A stretch of DNA of 64,000 nucleotides from Aureispira sp964445645 (GCA_964445645.1 CAYULH010000005.1:17825-81824); one strand, 5' to 3'. Counted from the first letter of the stretch, positions 17,531 to 26,561 are shown. Made by a program: numbers and translations. The notes: a model not told the origin generated them from the letters alone.

Positions 17531-18163
17531 TCAAAAACGAAACAATGCACGAATAGCAATGGTGCGATTGATGGCGTAGGATATATTTTGGCGCAGTGGT
17601 TGTTGGACAATAGTAGCGATAGAACGTGACCAGCGAATGCCAATCCCCCAATTACGCAAAAAGAAAATATTACCATCAATAACCATCATGAAGTCATTTT
17701 TTAGAAAAGGATCTACATAACCGGGTTCATCGCTCAGTACACGGCCAAATTGGCGAACACGAGCATTGAGCAAACGGCTGTACGAAAAGCCAGCCCCAAT
17801 AGCCACGCGCATGTATTCTTTATCGCTGTTGGCATCCTTGGCTTTCCAATCCTTATAATAAAACATAACAGGCACTTCCACATAATCCAAGTGATAGGTT
17901 TTGTCAATGTTTTGAATGTAGCTTCCTTTCTGTGAGAACAAAATTTCAGTCGCCAATTCCATTCTGGGACCAAACACAACACCACCACGTGCGCCACCAA
18001 TGAACCCAACTTTGCTATAAGAACCATCTTCGTCGCCATCAATTTGGGTGAAGGCAGCTCCAGCTATAATCGTAGCCGTAAAACGCCCTTCCTCCTCCTT
18101 GTTTTGAGCCAAAAGCAGTTGTGTACTTATTAGTAAACTTATTAAAACCAGTAAAAATCTCAT
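17531..18163 (-). CDS. PorT-family outer-membrane beta-barrel protein
   Basis: A protein of 210 residues when started at the ATG at 18163, which yields a clean signal (MRFLLVLISLLISTQLLLAQ). The mature part alternates polar and hydrophobic strands and ends in the aromatic IAIRALFRF, the usual barrel-insertion signal. Segments such as GFIGGARGGVVFGPRMEL and YVEVPVMFYYKD match the outer-membrane barrel family that includes PorT, a T9SS component. Size and the motif order are compatible with PorT/SprT, but many paralogues of unknown function share them, so no symbol is assigned. Confidence 0.65.
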   Translation of the reverse strand: MRFLLVLISLLISTQLLLAQNKEEEGRFTATIIAGAAFTQIDGDEDGSYSKVGFIGGARGGVVFGPRMELATEILFSQKGSYIQNIDKTYHLDYVEVPVMFYYKDWKAKDANSDKEYMRVAIGAGFSYSRLLNARVRQFGRVLSDEPGYVDPFLKNDFMMVIDGNIFFLRNWGIGIRWSRSIATIVQQPLRQNISYAINRTIAIRALFRF

Positions 18164-18209
18164 AAATAAGGGATTGTAACCGTAAGAAAATAAAAAACAA
18201 CAGACGACC

Positions 18210-18500
18210 ATGTCCAAAAATAATCTTCGCCCGACAGCAGGGAACTTAAAAAAGTTAGAGCAATTGTTAGAAAACCTTGGTTATAAAATTATCTACGAAA
18301 AAGGCACTTTCCAATCGGGGTATTGCCTCGTTAATGCACGCAAAATGATTGTGATGAATAAATTCTACAAGACCGATATGCGTGTTAGTAACTTGCTCAA
18401 AATTCTAGCCGAATTGCAACCAAAACCCGAACAATTGGCCGAAGAACAACAAGCGTTTTTGGCTTCTTTGCCCCTTAACGAGCAGCACGTCGGCGACTAA
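18210..18500 (+). CDS. Conserved small protein, unknown function
   Basis: A protein of 96 residues, basic at the start and helical. Its centre, GYKIIYEKGTFQSGYCLV and KMIVMNKFYKTD, resembles a small uncharacterised Bacteroidota protein that I know only as hypothetical. It lacks a signal peptide and membrane segment. It starts 46 bases from the divergent outer-membrane protein gene, and its 3' end overlaps the convergent proline dehydrogenase gene by 26 bases. Confidence 0.6.
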   Translation: MSKNNLRPTAGNLKKLEQLLENLGYKIIYEKGTFQSGYCLVNARKMIVMNKFYKTDMRVSNLLKILAELQPKPEQLAEEQQAFLASLPLNEQHVGD

Positions 18501-19644
18501 TTTCCTGCTTGAGCAGCCCCAATTCTCGGCTCACTTCACCATTCACAGCCGAATTTTCTTGAGCACGGCGAATGAGATAAGGAATAACATCGCCCACAGG
18601 GCCATAAGGCACATATTTGGAGACATTATAGCCTGCTTTGGCCAAATTGAAGGTCAAATTATCACTCATGCCATACAATTGAGAAAAGGTAAGATGTGGA
18701 TGCTCTTTTGGAATGTTGTATTTTTCCATGAGTTGCAATTGATAGCGGGTGCTGTATTCATTGTGCGAACCCACACAAGAGGCAATGCGCTCGTAGTTTT
18801 CTACACAAAACTCCACGGCGGCATTATAATCTATATCGGTGGCTTCCTTATTGGGCTGAATAGGAGAGGGATAGCCCATTTTTTTGGCGCGTTCTCGCTC
18901 TTTTTCCATATAAGCCCCACGCACCAATTTGGCCCCTAGAATAAATCCTTTGTCTTGGGCACGTTGGTACGATTCCTTCAAAAACTCTAAGCGATCGTGG
19001 CGGTAAAGTTGGTAGGTATTATAAACCGTAATTCTTTCAGAATTATAACGCTCCATCATCGTCAAGGTCATTTCATCAATCGGATTTTGAATCCAAGATT
19101 CCTCCCCATCAATAAACAAAGCTACTTCGTTCTCATAGGCAATTCGGCACAAATTATCGAGGCGTTTGAAGGCACGATGCTCGGCGTTTTTTTCTTGTTG
19201 TGTCAGCGGCTTACCTTCGTTTATTTTGGCTAATAAATCAAAGCTCATTAAGCCCGTGATTTTACCCGTTACAATAGGCACACTATCTTGCTTGCTTGCA
19301 AATTTGATAGATTTGGTTAGTTCCTTGACGGTAACATCAAAAGAAGCTTCATCGTGCTTGCCCTCTGCCCCATAATCCAATACCGTATCTACGCCATATT
19401 TCTCTAGTTCGTAAATACTTTTGCGGCATTCATCCAAGGTAGCCCCTCCACAAAACTGCTGAAAAATGGTGCGTTTAATCATGCCCTTGATGGGCAAACG
19501 CATTTTTAGGGCTATTAGAGTGGCATTACTACCTATATCTACCAACATATTATTACTCATCATTTTGAACAACAAAGCAGTAGCCTTCAATTGCCGATCG
19601 GTTTTGTGCTGAAAAGCAACCTCGGTATTGGTAAAATCTATCAT
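18475..19644 (-). CDS. Proline dehydrogenase
   Basis: FAD enzyme of 389 residues that oxidises proline to pyrroline-5-carboxylate and feeds electrons to the quinone pool. The ATG at 19644 was chosen over a TTG six codons upstream. Family features include VTGKITGLMSFDLLAKINEG, LFIDGEESWIQ, TVYNTYQLYRHDRLEFL, GAKLVRGAYMEKERERA and CVGSHNEYSTRYQL, and the C-terminal PYLIRRAQENSAV with the arginine pair that holds the substrate carboxylate. It is monofunctional: no aldehyde dehydrogenase domain is attached. It is the last gene of the DUF368-aroE operon, 27 bases after aroE. Confidence 0.92.
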   Translation of the reverse strand: MIDFTNTEVAFQHKTDRQLKATALLFKMMSNNMLVDIGSNATLIALKMRLPIKGMIKRTIFQQFCGGATLDECRKSIYELEKYGVDTVLDYGAEGKHDEASFDVTVKELTKSIKFASKQDSVPIVTGKITGLMSFDLLAKINEGKPLTQQEKNAEHRAFKRLDNLCRIAYENEVALFIDGEESWIQNPIDEMTLTMMERYNSERITVYNTYQLYRHDRLEFLKESYQRAQDKGFILGAKLVRGAYMEKERERAKKMGYPSPIQPNKEATDIDYNAAVEFCVENYERIASCVGSHNEYSTRYQLQLMEKYNIPKEHPHLTFSQLYGMSDNLTFNLAKAGYNVSKYVPYGPVGDVIPYLIRRAQENSAVNGEVSRELGLLKQEISRRRAAR

Positions 19645-19671
19645 AGCTGAATTTCTTAACAATTACAAAAA

Positions 19672-20412
19672 TTAACGCCCCGTCCAAATCGACCAAGCAG
19701 CTTCTGCCTGCCCCTCCAACATGGGCAAGCCATTGAGTACAGCAGCCCCCTGTGCTCGACCACGCTTCAAAAATAAGGTTTCGGCAGGATTATAAATCAA
19801 ATCCATCAAAAAATGTTGTGCGCCAAGTGCCGTATAAGGCAAATTGGGGGCTTCATGGATGTTTGGATGCTGCCCTACAGGACTTGTATTGATAATAAGG
19901 CGGTATTCCTCTAGTATTTTTGTGGTAATTTGGGCGTACAACAAACGCTGCACACCCTCTTTCCTAGACACATAACGATAAGAAAGGTTCAATTGCTCCA
20001 AGACATAAGCCACCGCTTTGGCCGCTCCGCCTGTTCCCAATATTAATGCTTGTAAGTTTTGATAATTGGGCGGCAACAAAGTCAATAACGATTCCCGAAA
20101 TCCCAGCACATCGGTATTGTGTCCAATCAAACGCCCCGCCTCAAATGCAATGGTATTGACCGCTCCCACCGCCTGCGCCCCTGCCGACAATTCATCCAAG
20201 TACGGAATGACTTGCTCCTTGTACGGAATGGTCACATTCAGGCCGCCCCAATTGGGCTTGGAGGCCACCAAGGCTGGAAAATCCTCGATTTGTGCCAAGG
20301 GGAACAAATCATATTGGGCATTGCTGATGCCTTCTCGCTCAAATTTTTTGGCAAAGTAGCTGGGCGAGAAGGAGTGTTGTATGGATTTGCCGATTAGGCC
20401 GTATTGCTGCAT
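19672..20412 (-). CDS. aroE: Shikimate dehydrogenase
   Basis: Catalyses the NADPH-linked reduction of 3-dehydroshikimate to shikimate in the aromatic pathway. The 246 residues are slightly short, as is common in this phylum. Visible motifs are the substrate-binding SIQHSFSPSYF, the catalytic lysine in NVTIPYKEQ, the aspartate of GHNTDVLGF, the NADP loop GTGGAAKAVAY, and NTSPVGQHPN plus DLIYNPAETLFL. It sits 12 bases downstream of the DUF368 gene in the same operon. Confidence 0.94.
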   Translation of the reverse strand: MQQYGLIGKSIQHSFSPSYFAKKFEREGISNAQYDLFPLAQIEDFPALVASKPNWGGLNVTIPYKEQVIPYLDELSAGAQAVGAVNTIAFEAGRLIGHNTDVLGFRESLLTLLPPNYQNLQALILGTGGAAKAVAYVLEQLNLSYRYVSRKEGVQRLLYAQITTKILEEYRLIINTSPVGQHPNIHEAPNLPYTALGAQHFLMDLIYNPAETLFLKRGRAQGAAVLNGLPMLEGQAEAAWSIWTGR

Positions 20413-20424
20413 GGTTTATTATTT

Positions 20425-21390
20425 TTAATCGTCCAACAAAGCCTCTTCCTCCACTTGCTCCCCAAGGCGTTCCAACAGAAAAACCGCCACAAAACCCACC
20501 ACACACAAGCCTATACAGAGCAGCAAATAGGGCGGATGCTCCACGTAGTCACTCGGCAAAACATTCTCATACAAATAAGGCACCGTCTCGCCATGAGAAT
20601 TGACACGAGTGGCCGTAACATTTTGCCAAGGCCATACTTTTTTGATAGAGCCGAGCATAAAGCCCGATAACACAGCCAAGGTCAAGTTTTCATAATTCTT
20701 GAAGGTCCAAGAAAGCAAATGTGAGAACAAGAGCAATCCAATCACACAGCCGGCCATAAATACCAGCAGAAACGGAATATTGCGATCATTGGCCGCCGCC
20801 AACACATGCCGATACATGCCCATTAGCAACAAAATAAAACTCCCCGATATACCCGGCAAAATCATGGCCGAAATAGCAATGCAACCCGCCAAAAAGACCA
20901 TCCAATACTCATTGGGGGCTTCTCCCGGTGCCAATACCGTGATGGTATAAGCCACCGCAGCCCCAACCACCAAGCCCAGCACAGCCGGCAGGTTCCAGCG
21001 GTCGACTTGCCGAATAATATAAATGCTGGAAGCAATAATCAACCCAAAGAAAAAGGCCCACAACAACTGTGGATAATTGGTAAAACACCATTCAATGCCT
21101 TTGGCCAAACTAAACAAACTAATAAGAATGCCGATAAACAGGGAAAGCAAAAAACTGCCATCTACATGTTCCCACGCTGCTTTAAATCCTTTTTGGAACA
21201 ACAAGCGGAGGGCGGAGACGTTTACAGATTTGATGGCCGCCAACAAACGGGCATAAATGCCTGTTATAAAAGCGACCGTTCCGCCCGAAACACCCGGAAC
21301 AACATCGGCTGCGCCCATGCCCATGCCTTTAAAAAAAGTGAGCAAATAAGTTTTGGAAGTATCTTTTTTGGCAGCGGGTTGATTTGGCAT
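20425..21390 (-). CDS. DUF368 membrane protein, likely polyprenyl-phosphate transporter
   Basis: An integral membrane protein of 321 residues with about eight hydrophobic segments. Its two internal inverted-repeat signatures, GAADVVPGVSGGTVAFITGIY near the N-terminus and ILPGISGSFILLLMGMY in the middle, define the DUF368 family. Members of that family have been shown to recycle undecaprenyl phosphate across the membrane for cell-wall and surface-glycan synthesis. The role here is assigned from the family. It heads the operon with aroE and proline dehydrogenase. Confidence 0.85.
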   Translation of the reverse strand: MPNQPAAKKDTSKTYLLTFFKGMGMGAADVVPGVSGGTVAFITGIYARLLAAIKSVNVSALRLLFQKGFKAAWEHVDGSFLLSLFIGILISLFSLAKGIEWCFTNYPQLLWAFFFGLIIASSIYIIRQVDRWNLPAVLGLVVGAAVAYTITVLAPGEAPNEYWMVFLAGCIAISAMILPGISGSFILLLMGMYRHVLAAANDRNIPFLLVFMAGCVIGLLLFSHLLSWTFKNYENLTLAVLSGFMLGSIKKVWPWQNVTATRVNSHGETVPYLYENVLPSDYVEHPPYLLLCIGLCVVGFVAVFLLERLGEQVEEEALLDD

Positions 21391-21914
21391 AAATAGCGTT
21401 TTGTTATACTAAATAATAGATAGATTTATTTGCAGCCGAAATAATGGAACACAAATAGCACTCAAAGGTAAGCAATCCGTTGTTGTTGGTCTAGTAAGGT
21501 CAATGAAATTTTTGCTTGGTACAATTTTGTGGTGGATAAGGTTATAAAAGGTCTAAGAATTGCCTTATTTTCAAGCCTTATTGATTCTCAGAACAACAAT
21601 TTTTTGTCCCAAATTATTTACCTTACTTCGCTGGAAATCGTATCTAATTGATTATCAATTTATTACAGAAAAACAAGTAAAATCATAAAAGACTGATAAT
21701 CAATTAGATACAAGATAGTTTTTTAGCTTTTTTGTACTCGCAAAGCGATCTGACTTCCTTTGTACAGTGTACAAAGGAATCAGTAAAGTAAAAAACCGAA
21801 CCGTAGGTGAGCTCACGATCGAAGCGAGCTAATCCACGAAGTATTAATTTAAATATCCTTACAAAACCTTTTTAGAAAAGGTTATCCAATAAGGAGCATG
21901 ACAATCTTTTACAC
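21391..21914. other. 524-base divergent region with three inverted repeats
   Basis: No credible gene. It holds (1) GTATCTAATTGATTATCA at 21640-21657 with its exact complement at 21694-21711, an 18-base-arm repeat with a 36-base loop; (2) TTCCTTTGTAC at 21755-21765 with its complement at 21769-21779, loop AGT; and (3) AACCTTTT at 21865-21872 with AAAAGGTT at 21876-21883 just before the amidase start. A GTGAGCTCAC palindrome lies between (2) and (3). Confidence 0.65.
21640..21711. repeat. Perfect 18-base inverted repeat
   Basis: Arms at 21640-21657 and 21694-21711 with no mismatch and a 36-base A-rich loop. No T-run follows directly, so a simple terminator is unlikely. It could be a regulatory RNA fold or a decayed element end. 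Confidence 0.6.
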
Positions 21915-23087
21915 ATGAACTTTTGGCATCTGGCTCTTTTAGCAGCTTCCCTTTTTACGACCACACTACTTTCTGCACAGAGCAAACCCGTTTATATCAA
22001 AACAGTTGCCCAACAAGGAGATGGGGTGTATGTAATGCTGAGTCGTTATAGAATAGATAAGAATTCATGTGCCTTGGCGCAGTTTTATAAAATCAATGGC
22101 CTAAAAACAAATGCCGTGATTCAATTGGGCAAAACCTACAAATTGCCCATTCGCCAATACAAATACAACCAAAAATCTATTCGCTCTACGGCCAATATCA
22201 AGGATTGGCAAACCGCCAAACAAATAGAACGTTACAATGATTTGATGGTAGAGTTGGGCCTAAAAAGCAGCGATTTTAGGAGAGGCACTTGCGAATTGTG
22301 GGTGCCGCATGATTTGAAATATTGCCCCAAGGATGTTAGCCGATTTGTGCCCACCAATCGAAATTTTCCGATTTTTGGAAAAAAATACGCCAATGTGCCG
22401 CTCAAGGACAAAACCTTGGCAGGAGCGGTATATTACATTGTATCAGGGCATGGAGGGCCTGACCCAGGGGCAATGGCCAAGTACAATGGCAAATATTTGT
22501 GTGAGGATGAATATGCCTATGATGTTTCTTTGCGTCTGGCGCGCAATTTAATAGAACACGGTGCTATTGTGTATTTAATTGTTAGGGATAAGAATGATGG
22601 TATTAGAAATACAGAATACCTAAAAGCAGACATGGACGAGCGTTGTTGGCCCAATGATGTGATTCCCGTCTCCCAAAAGCCCCGTTTGTACCAGCGTTCG
22701 GATATTGTGAATGAATTGTATGAGAAAAATAGAGCCAGAGGTATCACTTATCAGCGTTTGGTCGAAATTCATGTCGATTCTAGGGTCAAATCCAAGCGCA
22801 TTGATTTGTTCTTTTATCACCATCCCACCAGCAATTCAGGCAAAAAATTTGCCGACAAATTGCACCAGACCATGAAGAAGAAGTATGCCATCAACCGAAA
22901 GTCGGGCGAATATCATGGCGTGGTTACTGCTAGAGATTTGCATACGCTGCGAGAGGTAAAACCTTTGTCGGTTTTTATAGAAATTGGCAATATTCAGAAT
23001 CCCAATGACCAAAAACGCATTTTGTATCCTAGCAATCGCCAAGCACTGGCCGATTGGTTGGAGGAAGGATTGATGAAGGATTATTAG
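21915..23087 (+). CDS. N-acetylmuramoyl-L-alanine amidase with LysM-like domain
   Basis: An exported peptidoglycan hydrolase of 390 residues that cuts the bond between muramic acid and the stem peptide. A signal peptide (about 1-22, ending LLSAQS) leads to a LysM-like segment (about 30-75, GDGVYVMLSRYRIDKNSCAL...), then an Amidase_3 domain from about residue 170. The zinc and catalytic residues are visible: histidine in YIVSGHGGPDPGA, glutamate in LCEDEYAYDV, histidine in VEIHVDSR, and glutamate in SVFIEIGNIQN. It is convergent with lptC. Confidence 0.88.
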   Translation: MNFWHLALLAASLFTTTLLSAQSKPVYIKTVAQQGDGVYVMLSRYRIDKNSCALAQFYKINGLKTNAVIQLGKTYKLPIRQYKYNQKSIRSTANIKDWQTAKQIERYNDLMVELGLKSSDFRRGTCELWVPHDLKYCPKDVSRFVPTNRNFPIFGKKYANVPLKDKTLAGAVYYIVSGHGGPDPGAMAKYNGKYLCEDEYAYDVSLRLARNLIEHGAIVYLIVRDKNDGIRNTEYLKADMDERCWPNDVIPVSQKPRLYQRSDIVNELYEKNRARGITYQRLVEIHVDSRVKSKRIDLFFYHHPTSNSGKKFADKLHQTMKKKYAINRKSGEYHGVVTARDLHTLREVKPLSVFIEIGNIQNPNDQKRILYPSNRQALADWLEEGLMKDY

Positions 23088-23110
23088 AGTAATAATCTCA
23101 GCATTTGGGT

Positions 23111-23677
23111 TTAGAAGGGCGTTTCGACCATATTTTTTTGTTCCATCGTACCCGTCATTTTGTACATTTCCCACTCCGTAAAATCCAAGTTGGACTTGAA
23201 CCCAACACCATTGATGACTTGAGTAGGGGTGGTTATGCGTACTTTTTTGGTAGAATGAATGGTTTTTTCGGTTTTGTTCCAAACCAATTCTTCGGTTTCT
23301 AACAATTCATTGCGCTTGTTCCAAATCTTGACCTCATCGCTCAAATAAACCTTTTGCTCTTTTTGAAACTGCTCGGCATAATTAGCAACCATCTTGCTCG
23401 TCTGCTGCTGGTGCTCGTTAAAAAAATCAGCATCAATCCCATCTGGAAACACCTGCTTGGGTGTATCTCGGGCGATATAACGCAAAAGCGTAGGAGCATG
23501 GATGGCAACCCGTACCACCGCAGAATCACTGTAGAGCAATTCAACCCCTTCCGCTCGTTCTATACCTACTTCATCTTCGAGCTGAATATCTTCCAAGTCT
23601 TTTAGTTCGCCACTATCACAAGCAAACAAGAACAAAAAAACAATACCTATTGATGAACAGACGGCAGTAATACGCAT
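23111..23677 (-). CDS. lptC: LptC lipopolysaccharide-export lipoprotein
   Basis: Bridges the inner-membrane LPS exporter to the periplasmic Lpt bridge. The 188-residue protein carries a signal with lipobox LFAC (residue 20), unlike the membrane-anchored LptC of enterobacteria but usual in Bacteroidota. The mature part has the LptC-like beta-jellyroll pattern: GVELLYSDSAVVRVAIHAP, FPDGIDADFFNE, VYLSDEVKIWNKRNELLETEELVWNK and INGVGFKSNLDFTEWEMYKMTG. Neighbours are a cell-wall amidase and hpf; no other lpt gene is near. Confidence 0.8.
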   Translation of the reverse strand: MRITAVCSSIGIVFLFLFACDSGELKDLEDIQLEDEVGIERAEGVELLYSDSAVVRVAIHAPTLLRYIARDTPKQVFPDGIDADFFNEHQQQTSKMVANYAEQFQKEQKVYLSDEVKIWNKRNELLETEELVWNKTEKTIHSTKKVRITTPTQVINGVGFKSNLDFTEWEMYKMTGTMEQKNMVETPF

Positions 23678-24030
23678 AGTTTAGAAAAGTAAATTAGTGA
23701 ATAAAATCCGTGCAAAATGACCTGTTAACAAATAAAAAAATAGTCCTAATAAATAACGTTTGCAAATTTGGAAATACAGCGATTTAACATTAAGTTTATC
23801 AAGAATTAACCAACAATTTTTAACGAAACTCGTAAAAATTATGGAACAACAATGTGTAAAACTCAAGATACCTTTTATCAACACCAAACACCCAAAATAG
23901 GTGAATTGAAATATTTTATCACTTTGTTGATTTTTTACTACTATGAAATGGTTAAAGCAACCTTTACTATCCTTTTTTTAGTAGAAAACAGGCAATAACC
24001 ATTATTTACTTCACACACAAAAAGTAGCCT
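23678..24030. other. 353-base divergent intergenic region
   Basis: Between lptC and hpf, which point away from each other. AT-rich with runs of T; no gene, no clear TAnnTTTG element and no convincing hairpin seen. Confidence 0.5.
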
Positions 24031-24324
24031 ATGGAAATTCGTAAGCAAGCTGTTAATTTTGATGCTGATGCTAAATTATTAGATTTTATTGATAAGAAGT
24101 TAGGAAAACTAGAAACCTTTTACGATAAAATAGTTAGTACCGATGTTTTTCTCAAGCTCGAAAAAACAGGACAGGTGCAGGATAAGATTGCGGAAATCAA
24201 GGTTAATGTACCGGGATCTACCTTAATAGTGAAAGAAACAAGCAAAACCTTTGAAGAATCGGTTGATTTAGGTGCGGCTGCATTGCGCCGTCAACTCATC
24301 AAATACAAGGAGCAGAAAAAATAA
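24031..24324 (+). CDS. hpf: Ribosome hibernation-promoting factor, short form
   Basis: A 97-residue HPF/RaiA-family protein that binds the decoding site of idle ribosomes in slow growth. The short form lacks the C-terminal dimerisation domain. Segments such as KQAVNFDADAKLLDFIDKKLGKLETFYDKI and VDLGAAALRRQLIKYKEQKK fit the beta-alpha-beta-beta-beta-alpha fold. Its place just before the tRNA-tuf cluster is conserved in this phylum. Confidence 0.88.
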   Translation: MEIRKQAVNFDADAKLLDFIDKKLGKLETFYDKIVSTDVFLKLEKTGQVQDKIAEIKVNVPGSTLIVKETSKTFEESVDLGAAALRRQLIKYKEQKK

Positions 24325-24356
24325 TCGAAAAAAAAGCGTTTTTTTTTTGAAAAAGT

Positions 24357-24386
24357 TTTGTGAAAAGAAAAAAGGTGGTATATTTG
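24357..24386 (+). promoter_or_regulatory. Promoter of the tRNA-tuf operon
   Basis: TTTG (24357-24360), an 18-base spacer and TATATTTG (24379-24386) match the Bacteroidota vegetative promoter exactly. The first tRNA begins about 60 bases downstream. It probably drives the tRNA cluster and tuf. Confidence 0.8.
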
Positions 24387-24449
24387 CATTCGCTTAGATG
24401 GAACAACAACTTGTAAGCAATTTGAAAAAACAGTGTATTACCTTTTTAA

Positions 24450-24523
24450 GCCGATATAGCTCAGCTGGCTAGAGCAGCTGATTTGTAATCAGCAGGTCGT
24501 GGGTTCGAGTCCCTCTATCGGCT
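24450..24523 (+). tRNA. tRNA-Thr (anticodon TGT)
   Basis: Acceptor GCCGATA pairs with TATCGGC, the anticodon loop TTTGTAA carries TGT, and the T-loop GTTCGAGTC is normal. The CCA is encoded at 24524-24526. Confidence 0.96.
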
Positions 24524-24592
24524 CCAAATAGGAAAATTAACGCGAAAGGAAAATACATTCATCAATAACACTATATTAAGTATTATTGAGAA

Positions 24593-24675
24593 GGGGGTGC
24601 GCCGGAGTTGGAGAGCCGGGCCAGACTGTAAATCTGGTGTCTATGACTGAGTAGGTTCGAGTCCTACCACCCCCA
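24593..24675 (+). tRNA. tRNA-Tyr (anticodon GTA)
   Basis: Acceptor GGGGGTG pairs with CACCCCC, the anticodon loop is CTGTAAA with GTA, and a long variable arm typical of bacterial tRNA-Tyr is present. The CCA is encoded at 24676-24678. Confidence 0.96.
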
Positions 24676-24692
24676 CCAAAGTTCGCTTAATT

Positions 24693-24765
24693 GCGGGAGT
24701 AGCTCAGTTGGTAGAGCATTAGCCTTCCAAGCTAACGGTCGCGGGTTCGAGTCTCGTCTCCCGCT
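24693..24765 (+). tRNA. tRNA-Gly (anticodon TCC)
   Basis: Acceptor GCGGGAG pairs with CTCCCGC, and the loop CTTCCAA carries TCC. No CCA is encoded (CAA follows the discriminator), unlike its two upstream neighbours. Confidence 0.95.
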
Positions 24766-24842
24766 CAAATATTAAACGATAAGAAGGGAATGGTTCATTC
24801 CCTTTATTTGTTTATAAGAATTATTAATTTTTTGACAATTTT

Positions 24843-24914
24843 GCCAACGTAGCTCAGGGGTAGAGCACCACCTTGGTAAGGTGGGGGTCGGCAGTTCAAT
24901 TCTGCTCGTTGGCT
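24843..24914 (+). tRNA. tRNA-Thr (anticodon GGT)
   Basis: Acceptor GCCAACG pairs with CGTTGGC, and the loop TTGGTAA carries GGT. The CCA is encoded at 24915-24917. It is 80 bases before tuf. Confidence 0.96.
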
Positions 24915-24994
24915 CCAATGAACTTGACAGAAAAGTAGTATTTCTATTTTACCAAAAAATATTTTACAACCATTTTAATTTATCTAGACTAACC

Positions 24995-26182
24995 ATGGCT
25001 AAAGAAACGTTTGATCGCTCGAAGCCCCACGTAAATATTGGTACAATTGGACACGTGGATCATGGTAAGACCACTCTTACTGCTGCAATAACTAATGTTC
25101 TAGCAGATGCTGGTCTTGCTGAGAAAAAAGATTACTCATCTATTGATGCTGCTCCTGAAGAAAAAGAGCGTGGTATCACTATTAACACAGCACACGTAGA
25201 GTACGAAACTGAGAATCGTCACTATGCACACGTGGATTGCCCTGGTCACGCGGATTACGTGAAGAACATGGTAACTGGTGCCGCTCAGATGGATGGTGCT
25301 ATTTTGGTAGTAGCTGCTACTGATGGCCCTATGCCTCAAACTCGTGAGCACATCTTGTTGGCTCGTCAGGTAGGTGTACCAAAAATCGTTGTTTTCATGA
25401 ACAAAGTTGATTTGGTGGATGACCCAGAAATGTTGGAATTGGTAGAAATGGAAGCTACAGAGATTTTGGAATCTTATGGATTCGAGGATTGTACTGTAAT
25501 TCAAGGTTCTGCTTTGAAAGCATTAGAAGGAGATGCTGAAGCGGTAGCTCAAATCAACGAATTGATGGCTGCTGTAGATGCTGATATTCCATTGCCTGAG
25601 CGTGATGTAGATAAGCCTTTCTTGATGCCTATTGAGGATGTATTCTCTATCACTGGTCGTGGTACTGTTGCTACTGGTCGTATTGAGCGTGGTGTTATCA
25701 ACACAGGTGATGCTGTAGATATCATCGGTTTCATGGAAGATGGTGAAAAATTGACTTCTACTGTAACAGGAGTTGAGATGTTCCGTAAAATCTTAGACCG
25801 TGGTGAAGCTGGTGACAACGCTGGTTTGTTACTACGTGGTATTGACAAAGACAAGTTGAAAAGAGGAATGGTTATTTGCAAACCTGGTTCTGTTAAGCCT
25901 CACACAAAATTCACTTGTGAAGTATACGTACTAGGTAAAGATGAAGGTGGTCGTCACAAGCCTTTCTTCAACGGATACCGTCCACAGTTTTACTTCCGTA
26001 CAACTGACGTAACTGGTGCTATCCAACTACCTGAAAACGTAGAAATGGTAATGCCCGGTGATAACTTGACAATTACTGTAGAATTGATCGCTTCTATCGC
26101 TATGGAGAAAGGATTGCGTTTTGCTATCCGTGAAGGTGGTCGTACAGTAGGTGCTGGTCAGGTTACTGAAATCTTAGAATAA
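24995..26182 (+). CDS. tuf: Elongation factor Tu
   Basis: GTPase that carries aminoacyl-tRNA to the ribosome; 395 residues from the ATG at 24995. A longer frame reaching back to 24881 would overlap tRNA-Thr and is rejected. P-loop GHVDHGKT at 19-26, switch II DCPGHADYVKNM, guanine motifs NKVD and the SALKALEGD stretch are intact, and domains 2 and 3 follow in full. It lies within the tRNA cluster (Thr upstream, Trp downstream), the normal Bacteroidota order. Only one tuf is seen here. Confidence 0.99.
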   Translation: MAKETFDRSKPHVNIGTIGHVDHGKTTLTAAITNVLADAGLAEKKDYSSIDAAPEEKERGITINTAHVEYETENRHYAHVDCPGHADYVKNMVTGAAQMDGAILVVAATDGPMPQTREHILLARQVGVPKIVVFMNKVDLVDDPEMLELVEMEATEILESYGFEDCTVIQGSALKALEGDAEAVAQINELMAAVDADIPLPERDVDKPFLMPIEDVFSITGRGTVATGRIERGVINTGDAVDIIGFMEDGEKLTSTVTGVEMFRKILDRGEAGDNAGLLLRGIDKDKLKRGMVICKPGSVKPHTKFTCEVYVLGKDEGGRHKPFFNGYRPQFYFRTTDVTGAIQLPENVEMVMPGDNLTITVELIASIAMEKGLRFAIREGGRTVGAGQVTEILE

Positions 26183-26212
26183 GAGAGACGCACAAAAGTC
26201 TAACTAATATAG

Positions 26213-26242
26213 GAGGGTTAAGTGGTCAATTACTTAACCCTC
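26213..26242 (+). terminator. Hairpin between tuf and tRNA-Trp
   Basis: GAGGGTTAAGT (26213-26223) and its exact complement (26232-26242) form an 11-base stem. Only TATTTA follows, so it may be a partial terminator or an RNA-processing site that trims the tRNA-Trp 5' side. Confidence 0.55.
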
Positions 26243-26247
26243 TATTT

Positions 26248-26320
26248 ACGGGTGTAGCTCAATTGGTAGAGCATCGGTCTCCAAAACCGAGGGCTGGGAG
26301 TTCGAGTCTCTCCACCCGTG
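26248..26320 (+). tRNA. tRNA-Trp (anticodon CCA)
   Basis: Acceptor ACGGGTG pairs with CACCCGT, and the anticodon loop CTCCAAA carries CCA. The 3' terminal CCA is not encoded. Confidence 0.95.
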
Positions 26321-26350
26321 CAATTTTTATCAGAATTCATACCAGTAATA

Positions 26351-26521
26351 ATGGATTATATCAAAAGAAGCATGAAAGAACTAACCGAGGAGGTCACTTG
26401 GCCAACTTGGGGTGAATTGCAAAAAACTACAGTAGTAGTGATTGCAGGTTCTGTATTCTTGGCGTGCCTAGTTGCATTAATGGACGTAATTTGGGTTAAT
26501 GTATTAGGGCTTTTATATTAA
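26351..26521 (+). CDS. secE: Preprotein translocase subunit SecE
   Basis: The 56-residue essential SecYEG subunit with a single membrane helix (VVVIAGSVFLACLVALMDVIW) after an amphipathic helix and the conserved ELTEEVTWPTWGEL segment. The ATG at 26351 avoids overlap with tRNA-Trp. It sits directly before nusG, the universal order. Confidence 0.95.
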   Translation: MDYIKRSMKELTEEVTWPTWGELQKTTVVVIAGSVFLACLVALMDVIWVNVLGLLY

Positions 26522-26561
26522 TACAATTCAATTACAACAGTTAAATAAATTAGGTAAAAAA

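Noticed and set aside
24881..24994. N-terminal extension of EF-Tu
   Set aside because: It would overlap the tRNA-Thr gene; all known EF-Tu proteins begin near the ATG at 24995.
26318..26350. N-terminal extension of SecE
   Set aside because: It overlaps tRNA-Trp, and the 56-residue form is normal.
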